Below are positions 1-9,392 of a DNA stretch of 64,000 nucleotides, one piece after another. The stretch is taken from assembly GCA_951812305.1 (NCBI GenBank), contig CATOSB010000008.1, positions 434,001 through 498,000 on the forward strand. The letters run 5' to 3'. This DNA comes from an uncultured Paracoccaceae bacterium (GTDB lineage Bacteria > Pseudomonadota > Alphaproteobacteria > Rhodobacterales > Rhodobacteraceae). The translations under genes and the position numbers were made by a program. Numbering within the stretch: position 1 is the first letter of the stretch; every line of letters starts with the position of its first letter. Below the pieces are notes generated by a model that made no database searches, was not told where the DNA came from, and saw only the letters and a program-made list of their open reading frames with translations.

Positions 1-2
1 AC

Positions 3-767
3 GAAGAGCCGGAAATCGACGTGCGCGAGATTGACAATGCCGAGGTGCGCGAAGCGCAGGTGGCACGGCTGGCGAAGATCAAGGCAAACCGGGACGCTGC
101 TGCCTGTGGCGCCGCTCTGGCGTCACTGGAACGCGGCGCGGCTGACGGCAATGGCAACCTTCTGGCGCTGGCGGTTGATGCCGCGCGCGCAAGAGCAACG
201 GTGGGAGAGATTTCGATGGCAATGGAAAAGGCATTCGGACGGCACCGCGCCGAGGTGAAAACATTGGCCGGCGTCTATGGCGCGGCCTATGAGGGCGACG
301 AGGGCTTCGCCGCGATCCAGAAGGATGTGGAAGCCTTTGCCGAGGCAGAAGGGCGGCGGCCCCGGATGCTGGTCGTGAAAATGGGCCAGGACGGGCATGA
401 TCGCGGCGCCAAGGTCATCGCGACTGCATTTGCCGATATCGGGTTCGATGTGGACGTCGGCCCGCTGTTTCAGACGCCAGAAGAGGCCGCGCAGGATGCC
501 ATCGACAATGATGTGCATGTTGTCGGGATTTCGTCGCAGGCGGCGGGGCATAAAACGCTCGCGCCAAAACTGATCGAAGCGTTGAAGGCGCAAGGAGCGG
601 GCGATATCATTGTTATTTGCGGCGGCGTCATCCCGCAGCAGGACTATGAGTTCCTGCAGAAGGCCGGGGTAAAGGCGATTTTCGGTCCCGGTACGAATAT
701 TCCTTTGGCCGCGCAGGACATTTTACGGCTGATCGGAGAGGCGCGGGTCGGGCAGGCGGCGGAATAG
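3..767 (+). CDS. scpA: Methylmalonyl-CoA mutase, C-terminal part with B12-binding domain (5' end outside the window)
   Basis: Frame open from window start; [38 protein letters not shown] is the classic cobalamin-binding DxHxxG motif of methylmalonyl-CoA mutase. Confidence 0.93.
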   Translation, partial: EEPEIDVREIDNAEVREAQVARLAKIKANRDAAACGAALASLERGAADGNGNLLALAVDAARARATVGEISMAMEKAFGRHRAEVKTLAGVYGAAYEGDEGFAAIQKDVEAFAEAEGRRPRMLVVKMGQDGHDRGAKVIATAFADIGFDVDVGPLFQTPEEAAQDAIDNDVHVVGISSQAAGHKTLAPKLIEALKAQGAGDIIVICGGVIPQQDYEFLQKAGVKAIFGPGTNIPLAAQDILRLIGEARVGQAAE

Positions 768-770
768 TCA

Positions 771-1271
771 ATGTCTGACCGCCGCGAAATCCTGATTGGC
801 ATGGGGCTTGGCCTTGTCTGGGCCATACTTCTGGTCTGGATTGGGACGGCATTTGTCAACGTCCCGGTTTTCTCGCGTCAGTTCGTGACCCCATTCTATT
901 TCCTTGCTCCGGGTCTGGTTCTGCTGGCCATGATCGCAAGATTGGCGCAGCGACGGATGTTTGACGACACGATCCTTGATGGCGGCGAGGCTGCACCGGG
1001 ATCGGGTGCAGATATCGACCGGCGCGTATTGCAAAACACAATTGAGCAGGCGGTCCTTGCGATATGCCTCTGGCCTGCAATCTCTTTCATCGTGCTGGAG
1101 GACGGCCCGGGCATTGTGCTGACGCTGTCGATCGGATTTGCCATCGCGCGCGTCGCGTTCTGGATCGGGTATCACATCTCGCCACCACTGCGCGCCTTCG
1201 GCTTCGCTGCCACATTCTATCCGACAATTGTCGCATTGATCTGGTCAGCGCTTTGGTGGGCGACGACATGA
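771..1271 (+). CDS. MAPEG-like membrane protein
   Basis: 166 aa, about 4 hydrophobic segments, MAPEG-like pattern. Confidence 0.55.
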   Translation: MSDRREILIGMGLGLVWAILLVWIGTAFVNVPVFSRQFVTPFYFLAPGLVLLAMIARLAQRRMFDDTILDGGEAAPGSGADIDRRVLQNTIEQAVLAICLWPAISFIVLEDGPGIVLTLSIGFAIARVAFWIGYHISPPLRAFGFAATFYPTIVALIWSALWWATT

Positions 1272-1891
1272 GCAGTTCTCTGGCCATTGACCATATTGTC
1301 GTATCCGCGAAAACGCTGCGGGAGGGTGTTGCATATGTGGAAGATTCGCTGAGCGTCAAGATGGCAGCTGGTGGCAAGCATGCCGCAATGTCGACCCATA
1401 ATGCGTTGTTAAATCTGGGGGATGCATATCTGGAGGTCATTGCCATAGACTCCGAAGCCCCTGACCCGGGCCGGGCACGATGGTTCGATCTGGACAATTT
1501 CAACGGCCCGCCACGTTTGACGAATTGGGTTGCACAAACCGAACATTTGGCAGATGCAATTGCCTTGGCTCCAGATGGCGTCGGCGAACCAATGGAACTG
1601 TCACGCGGGGATTTGCGCTGGAAGATCGCCATATCTGAAGACGGCACTTTGCCATTCGACGGCGCGTTTCCAGGGCTCATTGACTGGGAAGGGGCCCCGC
1701 ATCCGACCACAAGGCTGCCAAAACCCGAATGCCGGTTGGAAGTATTGCAAGTGGGCCATCCGGATTCCGCCAACCTTCACGCCGCCCTGTCCGCTTTCAG
1801 TGGCGGATTGCAGAATTGTGTGGCCGACTCGGCGACCTTTGGGTTTCGCGCCGCCATCAACACGTCTGCGGGTTTGAAAGTGCTGTCGTGA
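1268..1891 (+). CDS. VOC/glyoxalase-like domain protein
   Basis: ATG at 1268 overlaps previous stop (ATGA); LAIDHIVVSAKTLREGVAYVEDSLSVKMAAGGKHAAMSTHNALLNLGD is VOC-like. Confidence 0.7.
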   Translation: MSSSLAIDHIVVSAKTLREGVAYVEDSLSVKMAAGGKHAAMSTHNALLNLGDAYLEVIAIDSEAPDPGRARWFDLDNFNGPPRLTNWVAQTEHLADAIALAPDGVGEPMELSRGDLRWKIAISEDGTLPFDGAFPGLIDWEGAPHPTTRLPKPECRLEVLQVGHPDSANLHAALSAFSGGLQNCVADSATFGFRAAINTSAGLKVLS

Positions 1892-2364
1892 TCATCAGAG
1901 CGGGCAAGACGGATGATGCAACAGCTATCGCCGCGTTTTGGCATCCGCTGATCCGCGAAACGGTCATTACATTCAGCACCACAGAGCACGCACCGGACGC
2001 GATTGCAAAAATGATCACGGATAACCCGGCATTTCTGGTGGCGGTACGCGACGGAACCGTCGTTGGTTTCGCAACTTACAAGCAATTCCGGGCTGGCAAC
2101 GGATATCGTCATTCAATGGAACATACGATCATCGTTGATCCGGTGGCACAACGCGGTGGTGTCGCGAGTGCGCTGATGGATGCGCTGGAGACCCATGCCC
2201 GCGGCGAAGGCGTTCATACGTTGATCGGCGGGGTCACAGGGACAAATACGGAAGGCATCAAGTTTCACCAGGCGCGTGGCTACAAGCTGGCAGGCGTCAT
2301 CGCGCAAACAGGGCGCAAATTCGATCGATGGCTCGATCTGCATCTGATGCAAAAGATGCTCTGA
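1888..2364 (+). CDS. GNAT family N-acetyltransferase (phosphinothricin acetyltransferase-like)
   Basis: GTG start overlapping upstream TGA; IRAGKTDDATAIAAFWHPLIRETVITF...VDPVAQRGGVASALMDALE. Confidence 0.75.
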   Translation: MIIRAGKTDDATAIAAFWHPLIRETVITFSTTEHAPDAIAKMITDNPAFLVAVRDGTVVGFATYKQFRAGNGYRHSMEHTIIVDPVAQRGGVASALMDALETHARGEGVHTLIGGVTGTNTEGIKFHQARGYKLAGVIAQTGRKFDRWLDLHLMQKML

Positions 2365-2397
2365 TTTTCACCTGGCCAAAAATACTTCTGGTGGGGT

Positions 2398-2421
2398 TTG
2401 AGGGGGACTGTTCCCCCTCAA
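2398..2421. terminator. Hairpin TTGAGGGGGACTGTTCCCCCTCAA after the GNAT gene
   Basis: Near-perfect inverted repeat downstream of the stop at 2364, preceded by GGCCAAAAATACTTCTGGTGGGG. Confidence 0.6.
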
Positions 2422-2519
2422 CCGGTCGGATTGCCGCCAGAGGTTTTGCAATGCAAAATCCCGGGAGGCAATTTCGAATTCGCCCTGACATTCGCTGCCT
2501 GTCAGCATATTAGGCAAAC

Positions 2520-3200
2520 ATGTCGATCTGGTCGCGCATCGCCTCTGCCATTTCCTCGCTTGCATCGGGCGAGGGGCTTAGCGCTGTTTTCGACCAATTG
2601 CGTTCACCACCTGAACGTTCCGTTGCTTTCACAATCGCCGTCATCGCGCTGGGGGCTAAAATGGCGAAAGCCGATGGTCAGGTAACGCGCGACGAAGTGA
2701 CGGCATTTCGCGAAGTGTTCCACATCCCCGAAAACGCAGAGGCACAAGCGGCACGGGTTTTTAACCTTGCACGTCAGGATGTTGCGGGATTTGAAGACTA
2801 TGCCCACCGCATCGGGCGCATGTTCGAACCGCAGTCAAACGTCCTGACCGATCTGATGGAAGGCTTGTTCCACATCGCAATTGCCGATGGCGAATACCAC
2901 CCAAATGAAGACGACTTTCTGCAACGTGTGGCGGATATTTTCGGTATGGGCGAGCGCCCTTTTCGCCGCCTGCGCGCGCGGTTTGTCACCGACGCGCCTC
3001 CAGACCCCTATGAGGTGCTGGGCGTGACGACCGACATGGCACTGGACGACATTCGCAAGGTCTGGCGCGGCCATGTGCGCGAAAGCCACCCCGATGCGAT
3101 GATTGCGCGCGGATTGCCGGAAGAAGCGGTGAAAATGGCAGAGAAGCGGCTGATTGCGCTGAACCGGGCGTGGGAAGAAATACAAGGCATCGCGGGCTGA
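2520..3200 (+). CDS. TerB-like + C-terminal DnaJ domain protein (DjlA-like)
   Basis: TerB-like acidic helical core then DPYEVLGVTTDMALDDIRKVWRGHVRESHPD J-domain. Confidence 0.85.
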   Translation: MSIWSRIASAISSLASGEGLSAVFDQLRSPPERSVAFTIAVIALGAKMAKADGQVTRDEVTAFREVFHIPENAEAQAARVFNLARQDVAGFEDYAHRIGRMFEPQSNVLTDLMEGLFHIAIADGEYHPNEDDFLQRVADIFGMGERPFRRLRARFVTDAPPDPYEVLGVTTDMALDDIRKVWRGHVRESHPDAMIARGLPEEAVKMAEKRLIALNRAWEEIQGIAG

Positions 3201-4234
3201 TGCGGATTGCGACTTACAACGTGGAATGGTTTGACTCGTTGTTTGACGACGACGGCAGGCTGCGAATGGATGACGGCTGGTCGGGTCGGCGCGATGTCAC
3301 CCGCGCAGAGCAAATCGAGGCGCTGGGCACCGTGTTCTCTGCGATGGATGCTGATGCGATTATGGTGGTCGAAGCGCCGGATACGAACCGCACGCGGGAT
3401 ACGGCGACCGCGCTTGAGGAGTTTGCACGCACCTTCGATTTGCGCACGACACGCGCGCTGACCGGGTTTACCAATGGCACGCAGCAAGAACTCGCGCTGC
3501 TTTATGATCCGGCGAAAGTTGAGGCGGTACATGATCCGCGAGGCGAACAAACCGGCAAGAAAGGCGCCTGGGATGCGCCGCGCTTCGACGGGGTGCTGAA
3601 GATCGATCTTGATATCGATTCCAGCCTTGATCACGTCAAGTTTTCAAAGCCCCCGCTAGAGGTGCAGCTGCGCGACAAGGTAACGGGACGCGATATGCGC
3701 CTGATCGGCGTGCATATCAAATCCAAAGCCCCGCACGGTGCGGAAAACGAAGCCGAAGTGATGCGCATTGCCATTGAGAACCGACGCAAACAGCTGGCGC
3801 AATGCATCTGGCTGCGCCGCCGGGTTGAACAGCATTTGGAGGACGGCGACGATCTGATCGTTCTTGGGGATTTCAACGATGGCCCCGGTTTGGACGAATA
3901 TGAAAAGCTGTTCGGGCGCTCTGGCTTAGAAATCGTGTTGGGTCATGAAGGTGGGCCAAGGCTTTTTGACCCGCACGCGCATCTGGCACTGACCAAGAAA
4001 ATGGCCGCAGCACCGGTCACGGCACGGTTCTATCTGCACCGCGAAGACCGCTATCTAAGCGCTCTGCTGGATTACATCATGGTGTCGTCGAAAATCCGTT
4101 CCCTTTCGCCCAGCTGGCGAATTTGGCACCCGTTTGACGATCTGCCTTGTTACCGGATGCCCGAGTTGCGCAATGCGCTTTTGCACGCCTCCGACCACTT
4201 CCCCGTCAGCATGGATTTGCCGACGCCCTCGTAG
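3200..4234 (+). CDS. Endonuclease/exonuclease/phosphatase family protein
   Basis: MRIATYNVEWFDSLFDD...LIVLGDFNDGPG...DYIMVSSKIRS...ASDHFPVSMDL. Confidence 0.85.
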   Translation: MRIATYNVEWFDSLFDDDGRLRMDDGWSGRRDVTRAEQIEALGTVFSAMDADAIMVVEAPDTNRTRDTATALEEFARTFDLRTTRALTGFTNGTQQELALLYDPAKVEAVHDPRGEQTGKKGAWDAPRFDGVLKIDLDIDSSLDHVKFSKPPLEVQLRDKVTGRDMRLIGVHIKSKAPHGAENEAEVMRIAIENRRKQLAQCIWLRRRVEQHLEDGDDLIVLGDFNDGPGLDEYEKLFGRSGLEIVLGHEGGPRLFDPHAHLALTKKMAAAPVTARFYLHREDRYLSALLDYIMVSSKIRSLSPSWRIWHPFDDLPCYRMPELRNALLHASDHFPVSMDLPTPS

Positions 4235-4263
4235 TGGCGCGCGTTTGTCCCTATATTGGGGGC

Positions 4264-4560
4264 ATGAGAAAACTTCTATCCATATGCCTCATCTCGTCTT
4301 CAATTGCGCTTTCGGTTCAGGCGGAAGAACAATCCGATCTGCAGGACGGCATGGATTTACTGTCGGAAGGCACGCAATTGCTGTTGCGTGGTCTTATGGG
4401 AGAAATCGAGCCCGCCCTGCGCGATCTGGAAGCGGCACTCAAAGACATGACGCTTTATCATCCGCCAGAAGTGCTGCCCAATGGCGACATCATCATTCGG
4501 CGCAAAACGCCGGATGAAATCGATGCCGAACCTTCGGAAGAGGGCGAGATCGAGCTTTAG
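4264..4560 (+). CDS. Small exported protein (signal peptide)
   Basis: MRKLLSICLISSSIALSVQA signal sequence; acidic 98 aa protein. Confidence 0.65.
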   Translation: MRKLLSICLISSSIALSVQAEEQSDLQDGMDLLSEGTQLLLRGLMGEIEPALRDLEAALKDMTLYHPPEVLPNGDIIIRRKTPDEIDAEPSEEGEIEL

Positions 4561-4967
4561 GCAGGCAGTTCATCGCAGCCGACCATCCAGCGGGTGCCGA
4601 ACTTGTCGCTGAAGACGCCGAAACCTGCGCACCAGAAGGTTGGGGCCCAGGGCATACTGATTTCGCCACCGGCGGACAGTTTGTCGTAATATCCCTTGGC
4701 TTCGGCCGCGCTCGGATAGTTCAACTGGACGGAACAACCGGCCATTGCGGGCGACTCTTCGAAGATGCTGTCAGATGCCATCAGTGTCGTATCTCCGACC
4801 GAAAGTTGGCTGTGCATCACCTGTGTTTTCTGATCATCTGACGCGGCGAATTCCGCCGGCAATCCGCTGGCGTCCATGATCATTGGCTCGCCGCCAAAGA
4901 CATACGCATAAAAATCCATTGCCTCGCGGCAATTGCCGTTGAAGAAAAGATACGGGCTGACACTCAT
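4557..4967 (-). CDS. PhnB-like VOC family protein
   Basis: MSVSPYLFFNGNCREAMDFYAYVFGGEP ... MPWAPTFWCAGFGVFSDKFGTRWMV. Confidence 0.85.
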   Translation of the reverse strand: MSVSPYLFFNGNCREAMDFYAYVFGGEPMIMDASGLPAEFAASDDQKTQVMHSQLSVGDTTLMASDSIFEESPAMAGCSVQLNYPSAAEAKGYYDKLSAGGEISMPWAPTFWCAGFGVFSDKFGTRWMVGCDELPA

Positions 4968-5532
4968 GTTGGCCTCCTTCGCTGCATTGGCATATTAACC
5001 TGAGTTCTGGATAAGCGCTATATCTGGTATTCGACCTGCCTGATTGTTTCCGGCACGGTTATGGGTCCCATTTTAACTTTGGTTTTCCCGAGCATATAGG
5101 CTGCGACACACGAGATGAGGTGTACGAATGCGTTGGCAGGCGATCTGTGTCGAGTGTGTTCCAGTCCCATGCTGGTTTTCAACTTATCGAACAGAGTTTC
5201 GATGATGAACCGCCTTCGCAACAGGATTTTGTTCAGGATTGGCAGGAGATAGTTTTTCATGTTGCGGCGAATGCCGGTGACGAGGTGGAGCCCACGCTGC
5301 CAGAGCCGTTGGAAGAGGGATTTGGAGATATAGCCCTTATCAGCAAATATTTTGCCTTCGAGGCCCGCGATCATGGCTTCAAACGGCTTTCGATCATCGA
5401 CATTACCTGCCGTGATTTTGACGGCCATGATCTCCCCCTTGTTGTTGATGATTAGATGCAGTTTGAAGCCAAAGAACCAGCCCATTGTGCTGCGACCGCG
5501 CTTTGCCAGCCCCTTGAAGACCTTGTTTCGAT

Positions 5533-7133
5533 GTAACTCCCAAGCACCCCCCACGTTTGAGTGTTATTGTCAGTTTTATGGTGAGTCGAATTTGCCATTT
5601 TGCGCGTGTTTTTTTTCTTTCTTGTCTGAATTCTGTGGCGCCGGGTTGATTTCTCTGAATCAGTGGTGGGATGGATCAGGTTGCCGCCCTTGAACAACTT
5701 CTCGCCACGGCTCTGCGTCGGATCGCTGAGCTTGAAGCTGCGTTGGCGAGCATGGCGGAAGAGATCACGGACCTGCGCCGACAGTTGGCCAAGAACAGCA
5801 GCAATAGCAGCAAGCCCCCTTCAAGTGATGGCCTGAAGAAGCCAGCCCCGCGCAGCCTGCGTGGCAAATCCGGAAAGAAAAGTGGCGGCCAAGTTGGCCA
5901 CCGGGGCGACACCCTGCGCCAGACGTCAACACCCGACTTTGTCGAACGGCATGAGGCGACGCATTGCAGCGCCTGTCAGAGCGCCCTGACGGCGGAGATG
6001 GTGAAAGGGATCGAGAAGCGTCAGGTGTTCGACTTGCCTGCGCCACGCCTGGAGGTCACCGAGCATCAGGCGGCGGTTTATTGTTGCGACCATTGTCGAG
6101 CCACGACGACGGCTGGCTTTCCCGATGGCGTGGCCGCGCATGTGCAATATGGCACGCGCATGCGGGCAGTGGCGGTCTATTGCAATGTTCAGCAGCTGAT
6201 ACCCGAGGATCGGGTCTGCCAGCTTATGCGCGACCTGTTTGGGGCCACCAGCTTGTGCGCGGCCAGCGTGACCAACTGGACGCGCGGCGCGGCAAATAAG
6301 ATGGGTGTCGTGGTTGAACACATTCTCGCCCGGCTTGCCGAAGGCGGCGTTCGGCATCTGGACGAGACCGGACTTCGTGTTGCCGGCAAGCTGCACTGGC
6401 TGCACACGATCTGCGATACCGCCTTCACCCATTACCGCATCAGCGCCAAACGCGGTGCTGTTCCAACCTTCCTGACCGGCGGGACGATCATTCATGATCA
6501 CTGGAAACCCTACTACGCCCATATGAGCGGAGTGGACGCCCACGCCCTCTGCGGGGCGCATCACTTGCGCGAACTCAAGGCCATCGAAGAGATCGAAAAA
6601 GAGCCTTGGGCGACGGAGATGAGCGCAGTGCTTCATAGCGCCAATCAGCTCAGATGCGCGGCTCAGGATCAAGGCGAGACCGAACTCCCGGAACTGGTTC
6701 GCCAGGGTATAGTCACCAGATACATGGCGATCCTCGCCAAGGGGCTCGCCTTCCACGAACGCCGGCCCCCGCTGGCCAAAAGCCCCGGCACCCGCGGCCG
6801 AAAAGCCAGGCGGCCAGGCCACAACCTGCTCCTCCGCCTGCGTGACTACCGCGATGACGTTTTGCGATTCATCGCCGACTTCGCGGTCCCATTCACAAAC
6901 AATCAGGCCGAACAGGACCTGCGCATGATGAAGCTGCGCATGAAAATCTCGGGCACCTTCCGCACCCTCGAGGGCGCGCGGGTCTTCGCCGACATCAGGT
7001 CCGTCATCTCGACGGCCAGAAAACACCGGTTCAACATCCTGGAAATCCTGACCCTGTCACCACCTCAGATCATCGCACGGCTCTGACGGAACAAAACCCC
7101 GCAACCCTATCGGACAGGGTGCTTGGGAGTTAC
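5533..7133 (+). mobile_element. ISBst12-type (IS66 family) insertion sequence, copy A, 1601 bp
   Basis: TIR GTAACTCCCAAGCACCC...GGGTGCTTGGGAGTTAC; 8-bp TSD GTTTCGAT (5525-5532 / 7134-7141). Confidence 0.93.
5671..7086 (+). CDS. IS66-family (ISBst12 type) transposase, copy A
   Basis: 471 aa: coiled-coil N-term, [16 protein letters not shown], Cys zinc-ribbon, DDE region, [26 protein letters not shown]. Confidence 0.93.
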   Translation: MDQVAALEQLLATALRRIAELEAALASMAEEITDLRRQLAKNSSNSSKPPSSDGLKKPAPRSLRGKSGKKSGGQVGHRGDTLRQTSTPDFVERHEATHCSACQSALTAEMVKGIEKRQVFDLPAPRLEVTEHQAAVYCCDHCRATTTAGFPDGVAAHVQYGTRMRAVAVYCNVQQLIPEDRVCQLMRDLFGATSLCAASVTNWTRGAANKMGVVVEHILARLAEGGVRHLDETGLRVAGKLHWLHTICDTAFTHYRISAKRGAVPTFLTGGTIIHDHWKPYYAHMSGVDAHALCGAHHLRELKAIEEIEKEPWATEMSAVLHSANQLRCAAQDQGETELPELVRQGIVTRYMAILAKGLAFHERRPPLAKSPGTRGRKARRPGHNLLLRLRDYRDDVLRFIADFAVPFTNNQAEQDLRMMKLRMKISGTFRTLEGARVFADIRSVISTARKHRFNILEILTLSPPQIIARL

Positions 7134-7648
7134 GTTTCGATTAATGCGGGCATTGTGGCAGACCGCGAGCTTAGTGCTGTCGGCAAAATAGACGCCGGTT
7201 TTTTCACCGCTGAAGCAGTGCAGCAGTATGCAAAACGGCACCATTAATCTTGGCATGAGGCTGACAAACCGACCATAGCTCGGGAGGTTGCCAAAGCAGT
7301 CACGGTATTTCTGCTCAACGCCATAAATCCAATAATGTTTGAAGTCCTTGAACGGCGACAAGTGAAACAAGACCATGATGAACAGGCTCTCCCCCAGGGT
7401 CAGCTTGCCGGAGCGAAGCCTCTGACGACCCGAGGGGATCAACCGGTGGCGCTCCCAGTCCTCGTAGGTTTTTGCAAAATCATCGAGACAGACAAAAAGT
7501 GCGGTGTTAGTGATCGACATGAGTGGCGGTCCATATTGTGTCGCTTTTGAACCTTGAATCATGGGGCAACGTACTTGGAAACCCCTCTCACCCCATACTA
7601 ATCACGGGGGCATTCAGGCTGGTCAACACGGGGCAAAAGGTGCGCGCC

Positions 7649-8089
7649 ATGGAGAACAACTTCCCAATCAACGAAGATCTCGCTTATGAGAAGATCCGGG
7701 ACCTCATGTTCGACATGATGGAAGAGGACCCCAACCGTTTCTACGCCCTCACGGATAAGCTCAATGAACTGGCTGCGCTCCCTAAAAGAACCATGACACT
7801 TGTGCTCGATCTGATGGCTGCCACTCCCTTTCAGGTGATCATCCCGAAACACGTACGGAAAAATGACCCTGATACATTCAAAGCGGATCACGAAACCGTT
7901 TCAAATGTTCTATTTCTTGGAGAGTTTGGCGGAATTGCCGTTGAACTGGAGCCAAATGAGGCTTTGAGAGAACCGAGGATCATTTCCATAACAATGGTGG
8001 AAATCCCTCATCGCAACCCTCTGCGAAAAAGGGTCAACGAGTATCGTAAAAAACGAATCAAAAAACTACGAAAAAATTCTGTCGAGTAG
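7649..8089 (+). CDS. Passenger protein of unknown function carried by the IS982-family element (intact copy)
   Basis: 146 aa MENNFPINEDLAYEKIRDLMFDMMEEDP...; divergent to the transposase, inside the TIRs, present in all three element copies; basic C-terminus LRKRVNEYRKKRIKKLRKN. Confidence 0.7.
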   Translation: MENNFPINEDLAYEKIRDLMFDMMEEDPNRFYALTDKLNELAALPKRTMTLVLDLMAATPFQVIIPKHVRKNDPDTFKADHETVSNVLFLGEFGGIAVELEPNEALREPRIISITMVEIPHRNPLRKRVNEYRKKRIKKLRKNSVE

Positions 8090-8199
8090 TGCACTGGTGA
8101 CGCCAACGTCTTATCCAGAATCGGGGTATATTAGCACGGCTTGCGCGTCTGACCGACAGGAAATAGATACGCGCGAAATGGCGTGAAAGGGCGTTTGGA

Positions 8200-9297
8200 A
8201 TGGGGTTCAAAACCGGTATTGTCGGGCTTCCCAATGTGGGAAAATCAACGCTTTTCAATGCGCTGACCAGAACTGCCGCTGCACAGGCCGCAAATTTCCC
8301 GTTTTGCACTATTGAACCCAATGTTGGCGAGGTTGCCGTGCCGGATATGCGGGTGGATAAGCTGGCGGAAATCGCGAAATCGGCCAAGACAATTCCAACC
8401 CGGATGACATTTGTCGATATTGCGGGGCTGGTGAAGGGCGCGTCCAAGGGTGAAGGGCTGGGCAATCAGTTTCTGGCCAATATCCGTGAAGTCGACGCAA
8501 TTGCGCATGTGCTTCGGTGTTTTGAGGACGGCGACGTGACCCATGTGGAGGGACGCATCGATCCGGTTGCAGATGCAGAAACCATCGAAACCGAACTGAT
8601 GCTGGCCGATCTGGAATCAATCGAAAAGCGGATGCAGGGGCTGGTTCGCAAAGTGCGTGGCGGCGACAAAGAGGCGTTATTGCAGGAACGGTTATTGAAA
8701 GCGGCGCAGGCGGCGTTAGAAAATGGTCAACCCGCGCGCGTGGTTGATGTTTCGGACGAAGACGCAAAGGCTTGGGACGGCCTGCAGCTTTTGACGACCA
8801 AGCCGGTTTTGTTCGTCTGCAACGTGGCAGAGGATGAAGCAGCGCAAGGAAACGAGCACTCAGAAGCGGTCGCCAAGATGGCGGAGGAGCAGGGTGCGGC
8901 ATCGGTCGTGATATCAGCGAAGATCGAAGAGGAAATCAGCCAGCTTGATCCCGAAGAGGCAGAGATGTTCCTGTCGGAGATGGGGCTGGAAGAGCCCGGG
9001 TTGGATCGTCTGATCAAGGCAGGATACAAGCTGTTGAACTTGCAGACCTATTTTACCGCTGGCCCCAAAGAATCCCGCGCATGGACGATTGCCGAAGGCA
9101 CGCTGGCACCCCAGGCCGCAGGTGTCATCCACGGCGATTTTGAACGTGCGTTTATACGTGCGGAAACGATTGCCTACGATGATTACATCGCGCTTGGCGG
9201 AGAACAGGGCGCGAAAGACGCAGGTAAGATGCGCGCCGAAGGGAAAGGCTATATCGTCAAGGACGGTGACGTTCTGAACTTCCTTCATGGTGCGTAA
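8200..9297 (+). CDS. ychF: Redox-regulated ATPase / GTP-binding protein YchF
   Basis: [43 protein letters not shown] ... full length 365 aa. Confidence 0.97.
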   Translation: MGFKTGIVGLPNVGKSTLFNALTRTAAAQAANFPFCTIEPNVGEVAVPDMRVDKLAEIAKSAKTIPTRMTFVDIAGLVKGASKGEGLGNQFLANIREVDAIAHVLRCFEDGDVTHVEGRIDPVADAETIETELMLADLESIEKRMQGLVRKVRGGDKEALLQERLLKAAQAALENGQPARVVDVSDEDAKAWDGLQLLTTKPVLFVCNVAEDEAAQGNEHSEAVAKMAEEQGAASVVISAKIEEEISQLDPEEAEMFLSEMGLEEPGLDRLIKAGYKLLNLQTYFTAGPKESRAWTIAEGTLAPQAAGVIHGDFERAFIRAETIAYDDYIALGGEQGAKDAGKMRAEGKGYIVKDGDVLNFLHGA

Positions 9298-9326
9298 GGA
9301 ATCGCCTCGTTATCGTACATGCGGGA

Positions 9327-9377
9327 CTGCGAGATCTTCTAGAAGATATCGCAGCGACGGAATTTTCTAGAAAATTC
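9327..9377. terminator. Two adjacent palindromes between convergent ychF and fhs (candidate bidirectional terminator)
   Basis: CTGCGAGATCTTCTAGAAGATATCGCAG (9327-9354) and perfect GAATTTTCTAGAAAATTC (9360-9377). Confidence 0.5.
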
Positions 9378-9392
9378 TGCATAGCCGTTCGG

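Larger units (their letters stand above)
5018..7562 (-). pseudogene. IS982-family transposase, interrupted by the ISBst12-type IS
   Basis: Halves 5018-5532 and 7142-7562 join to reproduce the intact 311-aa transposase seen at 15018-15953. Confidence 0.85.
4998..8127 (-). mobile_element. IS982-family element, copy 1 (3130 bp including a nested ISBst12-type IS)
   Basis: Ends ACCTGAGTTCTGGATAAG / CTTATCCAGAATCGGGGT (imperfect TIRs); flanked by ATATTA (4992-4997 and 8128-8133). Confidence 0.85.

Noticed and set aside
1064-1891. 275-aa start for the VOC protein
   Set aside because: The upstream part overlaps the MAPEG-like gene out of frame. ATG at 1268 overlapping the previous stop is the natural start.
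5926-7026. 366-aa antisense ORF repeated in all ISBst12-type copies
   Set aside because: Antisense to the transposase. Its apparent conservation only reflects identity of the IS copies.
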